A stretch of DNA of 64,000 bases from Lutjanus erythropterus (GCA_020091685.1 CM034613.1:28140968-28204967), one strand, 5' to 3'; shown: positions 45,439-58,040, numbered from the stretch's first letter. Notes: generated from the letters alone by a model not told the origin. Translations and numbers: made by a program.

Positions 45439-47327
45439 ATGTTGTTACCTAAAACAGTGTTACAGCTCTGTACTGACTCAAAGATTCTTTTGTCTTTAGA
45501 GTCAAAGAAAAAGTTCTTTGTCATCTTGATGACAGAAACTCATGGGGCTCATCGAGACATTGTTAAAAAGCTTCTATCCATTGGCCACACTGAGGCGTCC
45601 TCTCCTGAACAGAGTGACTACCTTCTGGTTTTCTGTCCTATCGTATCTCGAGTTGGAACAGACATCTCCGAGGCCCTGCAGAAAACTCCAGGTAGGAAAT
45701 AACTGGACTTTGTGTTCATGTTTGATGACTGCCTCTAACTAACTTTCTCTGAATTATATACAGTTACGTGGAATATCAACTGTTGTGTTTTTTCTGTGGT
45801 GTAAGTATCATATTTCATTCATCTCCAGGCAGAAAACCACTTTACTCCACAGTTACCCTCCAGCTTACAGCATGTTAGAATCTTTTAGATGATTGCTTTG
45901 ATTTTACAACCCACATCTTTACTGTCTAGATTTACTGTCACCACACTTCAACTCCCAAACTTCAGTTCCAGATGTTCCTGGCAGCTGTTATAAGCAAAAA
46001 ATCTCTCAAACGCCAGTTGTATTCTACCCAGCCAGCACTCAATGGCAGATGGACAAAGTTGGTGATGGGCTGGTCAACACAGAGGAACATTTAGCAGCTG
46101 AGGAGATGGATCTATTTCTCAGGAGTTAATGGAGACCAAAACAAAGGCAACAGGAGAGTGAATATTAGACTGATATTCATCAGGTGGACAGAAACATGAC
46201 TTCAAATTCATGCTAATTGCGATTTCCACTATCTACGTTTTCAAAGTCCCTGAGAAACAAGAACAACAACCTACATGCTGAAAAAGGCAAATAAGTTCCT
46301 GGGACACTAAAGGTATAAGCGTAAATTAACCAACAGCTGTTAGCTTTTCTTTTGCAGCACTGTGGTCATTTTAGTGCCAGAGCTCAACCCTTGATGGGCA
46401 AATGTTTCATCAAAACATTATTTTGCAGCAGCACTGTGGCTGCATCCAAACGCCCAAGACGTTTGTGATTGGTTTAAAGAAATGTAAACAAGGCAGGGCA
46501 TTTTTCTCTTACAGCAGAATGTGTGGAGCTGCAGAACTTTCTCCAGCTCTGAGCGCTGTGCTGACAGGTCAGGCTATGCAATACTACTTAAACCAGGGGT
46601 CTCAAACTCGCGGCCCGCGGGCCAATTGAGTTTGAGACCCCTGACTTAAACTGTGGTTATATGATTTTATGTGTAAAGTTTGCACTGCTGCCCCCAAGTG
46701 AGCAAAAACAACAACAGAAACCAAAGAATGAACACTCCTTTAAATGAATAACTTATTCACAACCCTGTTAATCTCATTTTTTAAAAAATACCAATGGGGA
46801 AAAAAACGTAGTGTACTTTTATGCAAAAATGTGTATCAAAAACATCAAAAAGAAGGCAATGGCAGGAGAACAGAAGAGCCATTTATATATTCAGAACAAG
46901 AACCAACGTTTGATCACCAAACCAAAATAATCTCCTCTCTTAAGTTTCATCTTGTCTCTGACTCATTAGTTGTGTTTCTCTGTGCTTACAGGTGATAAAC
47001 CAATAATTCTGGTGGTGATGCATCACACCTTCGATCCTGACCAAACCATTGCTGACAGCAGAAGACAGGTGGACAAGTCCAACGTCCGTCTCACTGTGGA
47101 CTGTCTCTTCTACGAAGACAAACTCCTGGCCTGTCAACAAAATCAAACAGCATGGATTGATGTCCAAACCTTTTTTGGAGTTTCAGATTCTCAGGTAATG
47201 ATTGAATTTACTGATCTAATCTCATCACATATAAATGTGGAGTGCACTTATATTGAAGGATAAGGGATCAATGTGGTCCACCTTCGAAAGGATGTAGATG
47301 TGTTTTCATTATTACTAATTATTATTT

Positions 47328-47359
<32 letters not shown>

Positions 47360-47421
47360 AGGACTCAACCCAGCAGACCTTCAAGGATCGGTTGAAGGGC
47401 AAGTGTGACTGTCATCTTTAA
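45439..47421 (+). CDS. Unknown teleost family protein, copy A (three exons)
   Basis: Exons 45439/45500-45691, 46992-47194 and 47362-47421 join in phase with GT-AG introns and stop at TAA. A polyadenylation signal AATAAA follows at 47576-47581. If the ATG at 45439 starts the protein it has 171 residues; however, a good acceptor (TTGTCTTTAG, 45491-45499) could begin the exon at 45500, implying a missing upstream exon. Visible blocks: KKKFFVILMTETHGAH, SDYLLVFCPIVSRVGTDI, DKPIILVVMHHTFDP, LTVDCLFYEDKLL. Alternating hydrophobic strands and helices suggest a small Rossmann-like fold. I recall this family (SD-LVF-PI-SR-GTDI and VL-HHTFDP) from many uncharacterised fish proteins; no function is known to me. 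No signal peptide or membrane segment is seen. Confidence 0.65.
46594..46643. mobile_element. 50-bp hAT micro-element made of two inverted ends
   Basis: CAGGGGTCTCAAACTC leads into GCGGCCCGCGGGCC and closes with GAGTTTGAGACCCCTG, an almost perfect hairpin. Both sides carry the 8-bp target copy ACTTAAAC (46586-46593 and 46644-46651). CAGGGGT...ACCCCTG ends and the 8-bp duplication are hAT features. It lies in intron 1 of copy A. Confidence 0.85.
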
Positions 47422-47581
47422 ACTTGACACACATGACCATAGACTCATTAGACTGGTCTGTCCATTCAGGCTGTAAAGTCAAACCTTGCTAGTACGTAGG
47501 ACTCCAGTGTAACAGACTGGATATAAATTGACAACAGTGTATGTTGCTCTGTCCTGACAGCATATTTCAGTATAAAATAAA

Positions 47582-48170
47582 ATGAACTACATTTTGTAGT
47601 TGCAACATGTAACTTTTAGAGCTGCTCTGGTCAAACTGATCAACTGACTACATGTAAAGTGAGAGGAGTTTGTTGTAGTGATGGACCTACAGAGACACTC
47701 TTACAGGGAAATTCAATAGAGGTGAAAATAATAAAGAGATAATGAGAAATAGTTATTAATTAATAATTTTATGGTGGGTTTTGTATTAAGAGGTGTACCT
47801 TTTAAAAGATACAGAGTAAGATAGAAATATGACACAGTCAGTTTCTTAACAAATTATCTGTCAAGACACCAAACGTGGACCAAAATGCTTTACAGTCAGA
47901 GATGCACCTGATTCTGAATTCTTCTTCAGGAAAGCAGAAATAATGTGATGCAAACAGATATTTGTTCTGGTAGCTTATTATTATTTAGGAAAAATTATTT
48001 CCAAAATGTAATGTAGTAACATTAATTTTAGTATTATTATAATATATTACAGTGTGAATATATGTGTAATATCGTAATACCATTATATATATTTACTTTA
48101 TTTTAAGGGTTCTTGTCCTCAATTTATGAAACAGTGTTCACAGTTTCTTAATGTTGAATATTGCCCAGTT
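47582..48170. other. Spacer between copies A and B, nothing recognised
   Basis: AT-rich, no feature identified. Confidence 0.5.
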
Positions 48171-48338
48171 AAAGGAGGTTGGTCTGTGTAGCTTCAGTTA
48201 GAGGTTGGTCTTACTAGTAAATATTTCTGTAAATTAGATGTTGAGATATTGGCACATTTTTAGTAAATGAGTTTAGTACATTAGTCAGTTTAGTTCATTT
48301 AGTAAATTAATATTAATATTTTAATTCATACGGGTCAG

Positions 48339-49780
48339 ATGATGTTGTTACAAACAATGTTACAGCTCTGTACTGACTCAAACATTGTTTTGTCTTTAGA
48401 GTCAAGGAAAAAGTTCTTTGTCATCTTGGGGACAGAAACTCATGGGGCTCATCAAGACATTGTTGAAAAGCTTCCATCCATTGGCCACACTGAGGCGTCC
48501 TCTCCTGAACAGAGTGACTACCTTCTGGTTTTCGTATCTCGAGTTGGAACAGACATCTCCGAGGCCCTGCAGAAAACTCCAGGTAGGAAATAACTGGACT
48601 TGTACTTCATATAATTTTAGCACTTCCTGACAAATCCCCACATCTGCAGTTCTTGGAAATTAATAATTTCAAAAACAGCTCTGTTGTAAATGCTTGTGTG
48701 GCTGTGACCTCCCAGGTCAGAAATGTCTTTAGCCATCATTTGGCCAATTTCACACTGATTTACACTGACTGACTTATTTTGGTATGAAAAAAAGTTACTA
48801 TACTGTTTGTTTGTTTTTTTGTTGGGTGGGGGGGGGGGCAGTTTCTAACTGTACTTGCAATTCTTTTATTTTTAGCAGTGAACCCTAAGGTTTCCCATTG
48901 GCAGTTATTTGACATTCTTTAATTAATATTTTTGTCATCATAAACACTGCTAAACATAATGGACACAATGTCAGGCATCTTTCAGATCAGTGTTGTTGTT
49001 ATTGAACCAGCTCTATGCTACCTGTCCGGCCACAAACAGCAGATATAAATTATTTTGTTCTGGATCTTCTAGAGAAGGCAGGTGTTTCTGAACAACTTCT
49101 CCATATCAACTTAAAAAATAATGATAATAATAATAAAATAAATAAGAATAGAATAAAACAAATTTATAAGTAAATACCATTTAAGATTATTAACCTACCT
49201 ATTTACAACCTGTTAATCACATGTTAAAAAATACCACAGCAAGAAACTTTTTTTCATAACATTGAATTTGTATGTGGAAATGTGAAATGTGTGGAATTAC
49301 AGTTATGAATGTGACTGGCCTGGTTTTGTAGAGGTGATGTTGACCACTGAGCAGATCAGAGCAGGGATTTGGTGTTTTTAGACAGAAGAATTTGGAGAAA
49401 CTGAAACTTTGATTTAATGCTGCTGTTGATAATTAACACATTAGAAATTAATGGCTAAAAGTTCTTGAACCATTTTGAAATGAATACTTTGTACTTTTAG
49501 TTAAGTCTCTTTCTAACATCAGTATTTTACTTGTAAAAAAAATATTTTAGTAATGTAACAGTACTTGTACTTGAGTACAGATTTTCAGAACTCTTTGTCT
49601 CTGACTCATTAGTTGTGTGTCTGTGCTTACAGATGATAAACCAATAATTCTGGTGGTGATGCATGACACCTCCGATCCTGACCAAACCAATGCTGACGGC
49701 AGAAGACAGGTGGACATTGCGTGGAGCAATATCCGTAAGATTTTCTCAAGTTAGGAGTTCTGGAGGTTCCACTTCAGTAA
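48339..49780 (+). pseudogene. Unknown teleost family, decayed tandem copy B
   Basis: The first exon (48400-48582, or from ATG at 48339) is nearly identical to copy A but lacks three codons (CPI) within LLVFCPIVSRV. The second exon starts at 49633 with the same words (DKPIILVVMHDTSDPDQT) but diverges after RRQVD and ends at a TAG (49752-49754). The rest of copy A's exon 2 has lost about 70 bp, and the former donor is now TTCAGTAATG, lacking the GT. No third exon was found. Intron 1 holds a strong ISRE-like word at 49395-49408. The copy is most likely a pseudogene, unless the short product is used. Confidence 0.65.
49395..49408 (+). promoter_or_regulatory. ISRE-like element
   Basis: GAGAAACTGAAACT is a full match to the ISRE core (GAAANNGAAAC). 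It is 224 bp before the second exon of copy B and has no counterpart that I noticed in copy A's intron. It may be regulatory or chance. Confidence 0.35.
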
Positions 49781-49811
49781 TGATTCAATTTAATGATCAA
49801 ACACATTCATG

Positions 49812-49935
49812 TTTGGGTCGACCTGGTAGCTCAGTTAGTAGAGTGTGTGTCCCATATAAGGCTCAGTCCTTTGCATGTTGTCCACATACTGTCTCTCCCC
49901 CTTTACTGTCCTGTCAATAAAAGCATGAAAACAAT
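49812..49935 (+). repeat. tRNA-derived SINE
   Basis: GACCTGGTAGCTCAGTTAGT resembles a tRNA head with the A box (TAGCTCAGTTAGTAGAG), followed by a shortened body, CTGTCTCTCCCCCTTTACTG and CAATAAAAGCATGAAAAC. The B box region seems partly deleted. The same tail occurs at 25475-25562. It lies just downstream of copy B. Not a tRNA gene, because the head does not close into a full cloverleaf. Confidence 0.65.
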
Positions 49936-52180
49936 AATAATAACAAGCACAAATGTGCAATAGCTGTGACCAGCTATGTATGCGCATGCATCTACATGTG
50001 TATACATTCACAGACACAACGACTTATGGAACTTACAAACTGTTCCATGTTAATGAACTGTTACAGCTGTCCTCTAACTGTTTAACATGTGGGCTTGAAG
50101 GGAGCATGAATACAAAGCATCACATTAAACTAGAGAAACATTAGGAGATGTAAGTTAAACCCTTGTATCTACAATCCAATGAACACCAGGTAACAAATAA
50201 TCTTGATAGAAACTTTTACTTTCTTAACTGAAAATCATGTTTTGCTTCTAAAATCCACAATGTTGGTCACAGAGATATGATAATCCTCCTGTTAGCTCGA
50301 AAAGGAAATAGCAGTGTACAGTATTGATACCAGAAAATTAATTGTTCTGTGTGTTTCTTCATTTTAGAAGTGTGTAATTTTCTGATGGTGAGTGATGGCA
50401 ATTTCCATATTTTAACCCAAAATATGATCTTTTACTAAACCTAACCAAGTCATTTTGTTTTCTAAACCTATCCATGCAGTTTTGGTGCCTAATCCTAACC
50501 AAAATGTGACCATTAATCACATGTTAAATGACTTTCTGGCAGCCTCTCATACAGACTCTGTTTCTTTCTGTGAGAAAGCTGCTTTGGCCTCCATGACCTT
50601 TGCCTTTGTGCATGCCATATCTTTAACCACACTTGCGTTTGACTTGCCTTTGAGCTGCAGGATGATCAGGATGATTGAGAGCACAGATCGAATCTCTAAA
50701 TCTTCCTTTTCTGTCTCATGATGCTCTTTGACTTCTACTACTGTGTGTTTCCTGCATTTCTTCTTCCATGTTCAGTGCTGAATAGACGGTTCTATTATGT
50801 CATCATCTTTAATGAGCTGTTGAAGCTGAAGTGGTGTGCTGGAGACCTCTGAAGCTGTTCTTACACTCAGAAACAATGACAAGATATCCTGTTACTATGC
50901 TGGCCTCCTTTGTGGGTGAAGCAGTTTATCCAGTTAGCTAAATAATCAAATATGCTTAGGAAGACTGTCAGACTGAGGAGGTGGTGTTCTCTAAAAGTTC
51001 ACTGAGTGACATAATTTGACTGAAACTGAAAGATAAATCTATTTCAAAAATGTTCATTAATATAGATTCTGAGAATTTACATTGTCTCAAAATCAAAATA
51101 CTCATCACCTTACAGAAAACAAGGTAGGAAAATCTATACAGATGCTATAAAACTACATGTATTTCCCTGTCTCACTTCCTGGTTTAAAAAAGGCAGGAAT
51201 GCTGCTCAAATACTGATAAACTTTTTAGTTTTAAATAAATTCACTTGATAATATCAGATGTGTCTCAACCATAACATGTCAACTCTGTAGCTCTTCTAAA
51301 TCAAAGATCTGAGACACTTTAAAAAATAAAATGGCTGCTCACTATGACGACGCTGTGAAATGAAAACATGGAACATTTTGTCGACTGCCAGATTTTCCAT
51401 CTTAAGGAGCTGATGTCCATGTTGACAGAGGTGACATGACTCATAATTTTAATAATTGAATATTGTGTTTGAAATTAGTATTCTTTTTTCAATGTGAATA
51501 AATAAATAAATTAAAAAAATAAAAATAAGTCAGTGTTTAATTGGGCGTCCAGTCAAAACATTAAGATTTAAAAATGTCCTCACACTGACAGAAATGTCAT
51601 GGATCATCATGTGTCTTCTTTGTGTTATAAATGATCAAGAGTGCCCGGCACCTTCGGCGGGTGGAGGCATAAGAATCAAACAGCAGTGTGTTTTATAGGG
51701 AGGGGAGGAGCTGGGATGAACTTATAATGTCAGCAGGTTTTAGTTGCTTTAATTGTTTCTCCTGTCTGTACTTGTGCTAAACAAATCTTTTCTTAAATAG
51801 ATTTTAATGTAAGTGATCAGGGACAAAATCATTTAATGAGAATATAAAGTCAAGGTTACAACTTCACAGTCCAACTAATTATGTTTGTAAGATAAATGTC
51901 CTGCAGCGTGTGAGGTTAAATGTGTGTAGTAGAGTTGATGAAGATAAAACATCTCTGTCAAATGATTGTTTCTTTGTGCTCAGTAAAATATCAATATTAT
52001 GTTTTTGCTTCATAAAGAATAAAAAGAATCAAAGTGATTATATCATATTTGTGTAACTTCTCTCTGTAAATTTGTGGCGTCACTGATAAACAAATACGAT
52101 GGATTCAGGTCATTATCAGCCATGTTGAAGCACAGTGGAGTAACAATAAATGTTTTTTGATGACAGAGACTGGGGGTCTT
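49936..52180. other. No gene recognised
   Basis: Includes CTAACCAA-type repeat words at 50440-50510, an ISRE-like GAAACTGAAAG at 51022-51032 and AT-rich sequence. The plus frame 50455-50721 is unrecognised. Confidence 0.35.
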
Positions 52181-52552
52181 ATCTTAAACCCGGTGCAAAG
52201 CTGTTGTTCCAGTGCTGCAGGTGACTTTGCTGACATACAACAGTGCAGTTGTCATTTTTGTCACACCTGAAAGAGAGCAGATGAACTTGTTCCTGGTCTG
52301 TGCAGCCGTGGGCAGGAGGTCGAAACATGGAGGCAGAACGAAGGCGTGGCCCGACGCATTTCCTATCTCGTGCTCGGCATATTGAGTGAAAACCACTTGT
52401 GCAGGTTTAGACCAGTTAAAACCTGGCTGCAGCACAAAGTCTGTGGTGCAGTTGGTCTGCCTGCACAAGATAGCACCTGGTGCTTTTAGCCAAAACACAC
52501 ACACACACACACACACGTCTGCACAATCACAAAATACCTTAATTTATGTTCA

Positions 52553-52910
52553 GTCTTTTCTCCACACAGGAGTTTCAGTTTCACAAGTTCATAAAGTCTG
52601 CAGGTTCAGACAATCTGGATCCTTATCTCTTAAGAGTGATGGCAGATATTATTGCTGAGCTGATTACTCATATTTTTAATTTCAGTCTTCTCTCCAACTC
52701 CACACCTGAAGCTTGGAAAGCTGCCTGTGTTCTCTCTTTCCTTAAAGATGGAAACAATTCCAACCTACAAACTCTCAGTTAAGATCCTTGAATCACATGT
52801 ACGTTTACAGTTAAAACAGTTTTTACTCGATAAAAATATTTAAATGATTTTCAGTCGGGTTTTAGAACTATCACTGCTACAAACATAACAAATGATAGCA
52901 TTGATTTATT
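52553..52910 (+). pseudogene. LINE reverse-transcriptase fragment
   Basis: The frame reads KSAGSDNLDPYLLRVMADII, THIFNFSLLSNSTPEAWKAA and ACVLSFLKDGNN, RT block 1 of L2/Rex-type LINEs. After a stop the next words KILESHVRLQLKQFL and FSR/SGF-like residues appear in shifted frames. Truncated at both ends. An (AC)n tract lies just upstream (52495-52516). Confidence 0.7.
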
Positions 52911-53118
52911 TCTCATTTATTTATTATTTATTTAGTCATGAATTATCCTTCATAACACTTTATAACAACAAAAAAATGAGGAAAACATATGATTGTTGTC
53001 ACAGAGTTCTACTTCAACTTCTTCAAAAACAGGAAAAAGACAGGCGTAGTCAGGAAGATATTATGATGGTGTGATTTTATCTGTCGGCCTCCCAAGGTGC
53101 AAAGAGTGATATTTATTA

Positions 53119-53151
<33 letters not shown>

Positions 53152-53520
53152 AAGAAAGAAAGAAAAACAGGCTAAATTTTTTAAAAAAAATCTTTCTTAC
53201 AAAATTCCAAAATGTCACAAAAAGAGTTCTTCAATAACTCAACTACCTTTCAAAGAAAACAGATTCCAGCACACAGTCTGGAGCTCAAACAGCTGTTACC
53301 TTCTCTGTAACCATGACAACACATGACTCATCCAGGCGGAAGCAGCCCCCTTTAAACCACATGCCCCTCCCACTAGACTCATATTCAACATAAAAACCCA
53401 CAATCAGCATCTACAGCTTCCTAAACTCCAAATATATATAGAGAAAAAATATTCTGTATTTTTATAAATGTTCCACTTTAACCGTCACAAGTTATTTACA
53501 AACAAAAGTTAACTTTACAA
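52911..53520. other. No gene; (AG)n tract
   Basis: (AG)n with GAAA tail at 53129-53166, otherwise nothing recognised. Confidence 0.5.
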
Positions 53521-53529
53521 ACAGTAAAC

Positions 53530-53900
53530 GTAATACTGCAGGTCACATGATCATGAAAGCGCGCGAGAACCGACTATTTAACCAAGTGATATGTTGCGCT
53601 TCTGTTTGTCCAATCAGAGAGCAGGATGAATACGTCACACACGTCCACATGGTGAGTGATACAATGAGTGTGTGAGTGTGTGTCTACACAGGTAGAAGTA
53701 CCGAGTGTGCAGCTACAGACACGGAGGAGGGACAACCGACAGTTTTCTTTTTAATTACTTAACGTCAGCGGGGGGTTTGGATATGATAACTGATACAATC
53801 CACATGTTACTATACGTCATCAACTTATGTGACATTGAAGAGTAGTGACGTAGGTCCACCTTTACTGAGTGCAGGCGCGCTCGTGCAGACAGGAACACAC
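53530..53900 (+). promoter_or_regulatory. Promoter-like stretch beside the right arm
   Basis: GCGCGCGAG at about 53559, a CCAAT box (CCAATCAGAG at about 53610) and the CRE half-sites TACGTCAC at 53631 and AACGTCAG at about 53760 cluster within 250 bp and are GC-richer than their surroundings. No start codon exon was recognised. Confidence 0.3.
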
Positions 53901-53927
53901 TTCCTGTCAGGTCCTTGGCATGACACC

Positions 53928-56883
53928 GATATTTCTGTCTAGTTTTGGCTGCAGGTGACTTTTTGCTGTGAAGTTTTTTTGGGCTGGACGATTCAGAAAA
54001 AATATCTAATGGTGATTTTCTTTTTCAACAGATATTACAAGCACATTCTGATTTTCATCGAAAAACACTAAAATGATTATTGTGTGTTTTTGTGGGTATC
54101 TGTTCCAAACAAAGATGTTTTCTTAAGTCTGTAGAATATGATGTGTTGACCAGGACGTCTCTGCAGCGTGACAAACTTTAATTTAATTTAATTTATGATT
54201 TAAAACTTGCAGTAGGCCATATTATGATCTGATGAAATTTAAATGAAATGTTCAGCTCCAGATGTTTTTGAATTGCTCACGTCTTTGTTTTAACATTGTT
54301 TTCTTGCAGAGTTTTAACTGATATTAGCAGCTTATAAATTCGTGTTCACAGGTGTAACTGTTAGTAACAGCTGATTGTTGTGTTGGTTTTTGTTGTAATG
54401 AACAGGCTACATGTTAAATTACATTATGGTTCAGTGACTAGAGTTCAGGCTGGGTCATGTGACTAATAAATAATACCATGATATTTGTTGTCTATTCAGT
54501 TATATATGATATCTTGATTGACACGTTTTCTGTTTTACAGCATCGACCATTTTTCATCATTAATCTCAGTAACAAAGTAAAACATTCAAACACTTTCAGA
54601 ATTAATCAGATTATTTTTTTTTAAAAATCTCCTGTTTGCAGTTTTCATTCATTTACATTAGAGGACTGATAGGAAATTATTTTTCTCACAAACAAAACAG
54701 AATAAATTAACTGTGTTCTGTGGTATTAGAGGAGTGTATCAACTGTAGCTTTAAAGAAAATGTCAGCTTCTCCATCACATAAATATATTTCATCATTTCA
54801 ATAAAGTCTTGTAATTTAGCTAACTGAACCTAAATATAATACATCAAACTTATATGGAATCTTAATATCAAATTCAGTCTTGATAACCGTATGAATGTCC
54901 TGTCAATGTATGAATTACATTACAGTCCCAAAAATATGATGATTAGCATTTACAAAGCACAAATGTCATTAAATACATCAAGAAATAATCATCAGTAATG
55001 TGGATATAATGACTAAGTGGATAAAGACAAATAACGGAACAGTTAGAACAGTCTGATAAGTTCAGAAGATGACATCACACAGCTTTTAAAAGCAGGAAAA
55101 GACAACACTTATATCAAAATATAATAATATCCAAAATCTAAGACTATATCCAGTCTTATATAGGGATCCACAGTTTGATCAAAGAAAAAAAGAAAATCAT
55201 TTAGTGATTATTTTGACAGATGTTGTGATTGTGATGTGATTCATGATTAGAGGAAATGATCATTTTCATGATTTGAATTCTGGACTGGGAAAAACATATT
55301 AACAGTCTCATGTCATGATATTGATATAATACTGTGTAAATATATTAGCCATCCCTAACTAGAGCAGTTTCCAGTTTGTCCACTAGGTGGGGGTCTTACT
55401 TCAGTTTTCAGGCAGCCTTGTTATTGAAAAGCTGCCTGTGTGCTGCAGCTTCCACTGCAGTAACTCAGGGTTGGACACAGAGCTTTAGACATGATGCTAT
55501 ATGAAGAAAAAATATACTGTATTGTTTTTTGTTTGTTTGGAGCTGCAGTACTTCTCTAAAGTTACTTTCATTAATGAGTTACTGTCCAGTAACTTGTTTA
55601 ATTTCTCTGCTGGATGTGAAACATGAATGTTTTTGTTGCCTTGTTCTGGGCAAACGTGTGTCTGCTGGTTTCCATGAAGGAGTGTGGAAGAGATTTATTG
55701 TTTATTCAGTACTTCATGGTGTCACATACTCAGTGTCATTCAGCAAATAAATAACATCACAATAACACAAAATAAGTTTTGCACTGACAAGTATATAGTT
55801 TATTGACTCGTCCATCTATGTCACGTTTATGAATTCATTTGATTTGATGGTCAGAACTGTACAAAGTATGTCTGCATGGAATTCTGGGTTATTGCAGTTA
55901 TGGACATGAACAATATTACCACGAGGGAAAATTAACACAGAAAAGTTATCTAGTTAAATGTTGAGACGGCAGGTTAGTGAGAAACAAGCAAAATACAAAC
56001 ACAAAAAAAAGTTTCAGAAGTTTTGTTTCATAAAGTTTCAGATTGATGAAACAGTGATCACAAGTTGTTCTATGGATGTATGAAGGAGAGTGCACCTATG
56101 ATAGAGGTAGAATTTATTATTTTATTTGACTAATAACCAACCTACACACTTGGGTGTGTCGTCACCTGTTATAGCTCACTGTGTTTTTGTGTGTGAAGGT
56201 GCTCTCTCACCTGTTAGTTTTTATATGTGACAAGATGAACTGACAGTGATTATGTTTGAATCTGTTATGGTTCCCCATCACCACATCCTCTAAGTAAACT
56301 GCTCTGAGTCTTGCTGACTCCTCCTCTGTTCCACCACAGTCTGTTTTTCCTTGTAATCATTTCATGTAACCATCAGCTGTTCAGTACATTTCACTGTTGC
56401 TGGTTGTTTAAAGCTGCATGCTTTCACTTCTTTCATTCACTGCTCACATTCTGTTTTATATCGTCTGATTGTGACGGGCAGGGACCAGTTTGATCATCTG
56501 CTGCAGTGTATTTGTATTTGATGCCAACTGATTCTCCTTCCATGAAGCAGCAGAATGTGTTTGTTGGCTGCTTCAGGGTCACAGGTTTCTGGTTGTTCAT
56601 TGTGCTGTTCTCCCTGTGAGCTCTGTCAGTCTGTGAGAAACTGATCTTAGATCTGTAACTTTGATTTCAGGTTGACCTTTGTTACATTCTGTGTGTTACG
56701 TTTGAGTTGATGTTTGGTATTTCAGTGTTCAGGAACAGGAGTCAGTTTGAAGTAAATAAATTTGTCTTTCATTTTCCTTTTAACCAGCGAGCAGTCAGAA
56801 CACATTTCTGTGAGAAAGAAACAAATTCACATGATCATTTTGATGGTGTTAGCTGGTCAGTATGAGACGTGAAGTCATTTCAC
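53928..56883. repeat. Right arm of the inverted duplication
   Basis: Reverse-complement homologue of 18932-18520 and 8876-5050. A 165-bp piece (54346-54510) has no counterpart in the left arm, where about 9.6 kb of mobile elements now lie. The inner segment 56083-56247 does not match the corresponding left segment (5673-5790). The 73-residue frames 55529-55750 (+) and 6117-6338 (-) are nearly identical because of this duplication and are not genes. Confidence 0.75.
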
Positions 56884-56916
56884 TGCATGTCATGGTTTAG
56901 GTTTTTCATAGTCAAG

Positions 56917-57812
56917 TAGAGATACACTGATTGCAATGTTCTTAGCTGATTCCGATTTCCAGTTTTTATAAGGGTCTGACCTGCTGATTCCAATTTTGAC
57001 CGATTCCGATTTTCAGTCTTTCTAAGAACTGGAATTGACAGCATTCACAAACATTTTTGCAACTTTTCTTGTAAAAATTAAATTAGATGTTCATAATATG
57101 ACACTGACTATTAAATATTTATTAAATACTATTTAAATCTTCTCCAAAGTCCTCCAGATTACAGCCAGGGCTTATTATAGTTTTACATTAAGATTATGAA
57201 TCAGCTGAATGTGATGACTCACGAAAACTCGCGGGACGCGATTTCATGTGATCTCCTGTGGAAGCAGACGTAAACAAACCGGAGACGGACACGATGCAAC
57301 AGTTTGCTGCAGTAAAACTTTGCCGTGAGAAAAACAGAAGCAGAAGTTAAAGGAGTCTGGATGAGAAAATGTTTGAGGAGACGCATCAACACAGGTTGTT
57401 TATTCTTCAGCCAGAACAGGAGGTGAGATTTTAACCCTCTGTGAACAGCAGTCTGCTGCTGGCTAACATTAGCATGAAGAGCTACAAAGTTTACGGCTGT
57501 TTTGCGACATTGTCAGCTGCTCTGTCTCGTTGTAGACTGTCTGTCTTCTCTTTATCCTGTTCTTGGAATCTGTCACTGACACCAGCTTCATGCACACATG
57601 AGTCAGTGTGTGTAGCTGTGATCAGCGCTGTGTTGACGTCACGGTCAGTTTGTCTGCTGTGCGCATGACGTGACCATCGTGCAGAACACGTGTGTGACAA
57701 TGACGGGCGCAGAATCGGATATGTGACGCTGACCGGCCGGTCACCGGTCAGGGCCGGTCACGGTGAAAACCGTCTGGTTCCAGTCTCTGGCTGGTCGATC
57801 GGTGCATCTCTA
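56917..57812. mobile_element. Non-autonomous hAT element
   Basis: TAGAGATACACTGAT at the left and ATCGGTGCATCTCTA at the right form inverted ends; TAGTCAAG flanks it on both sides (56909-56916 and 57813-57820), a perfect 8-bp target duplication. 896 bp, no transposase. Related to 18097-18510. It inserted just outside the right duplication arm. Confidence 0.85.
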
Positions 57813-57820
57813 TAGTCAAG

Positions 57821-58040
57821 TGTTTGTTTCTGGTGTGTCTTCTTTTGTCTGTCTTTGTTGTTTTTGCTTTCTGTCTTTGTCTTCTTCCTGCTCTTTTTGG
57901 TCACTGATTATTTTCACCTGTCCTTCACTGCCCTCACCTGTGTCTTGTTATCCTCCCTCTCCCTTGTATGTCTTGAGGTTTCTCTGGAGGATCATGAGAA
58001 CAGCATGGGAGAAGAAGATGGTACCTTAAGATATGCTGTA
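57821..58040. other. Unassigned repeat-like sequence
   Basis: Pyrimidine-rich with CACCTGTGTCTTGTTATCC, a word also at 23098-23116, so it is probably a dispersed element fragment. Confidence 0.35.

Noticed and set aside
49812..49884. tRNA gene
   Set aside because: Only the A-box half is tRNA-like and the tail matches a fish SINE; no cloverleaf closure.
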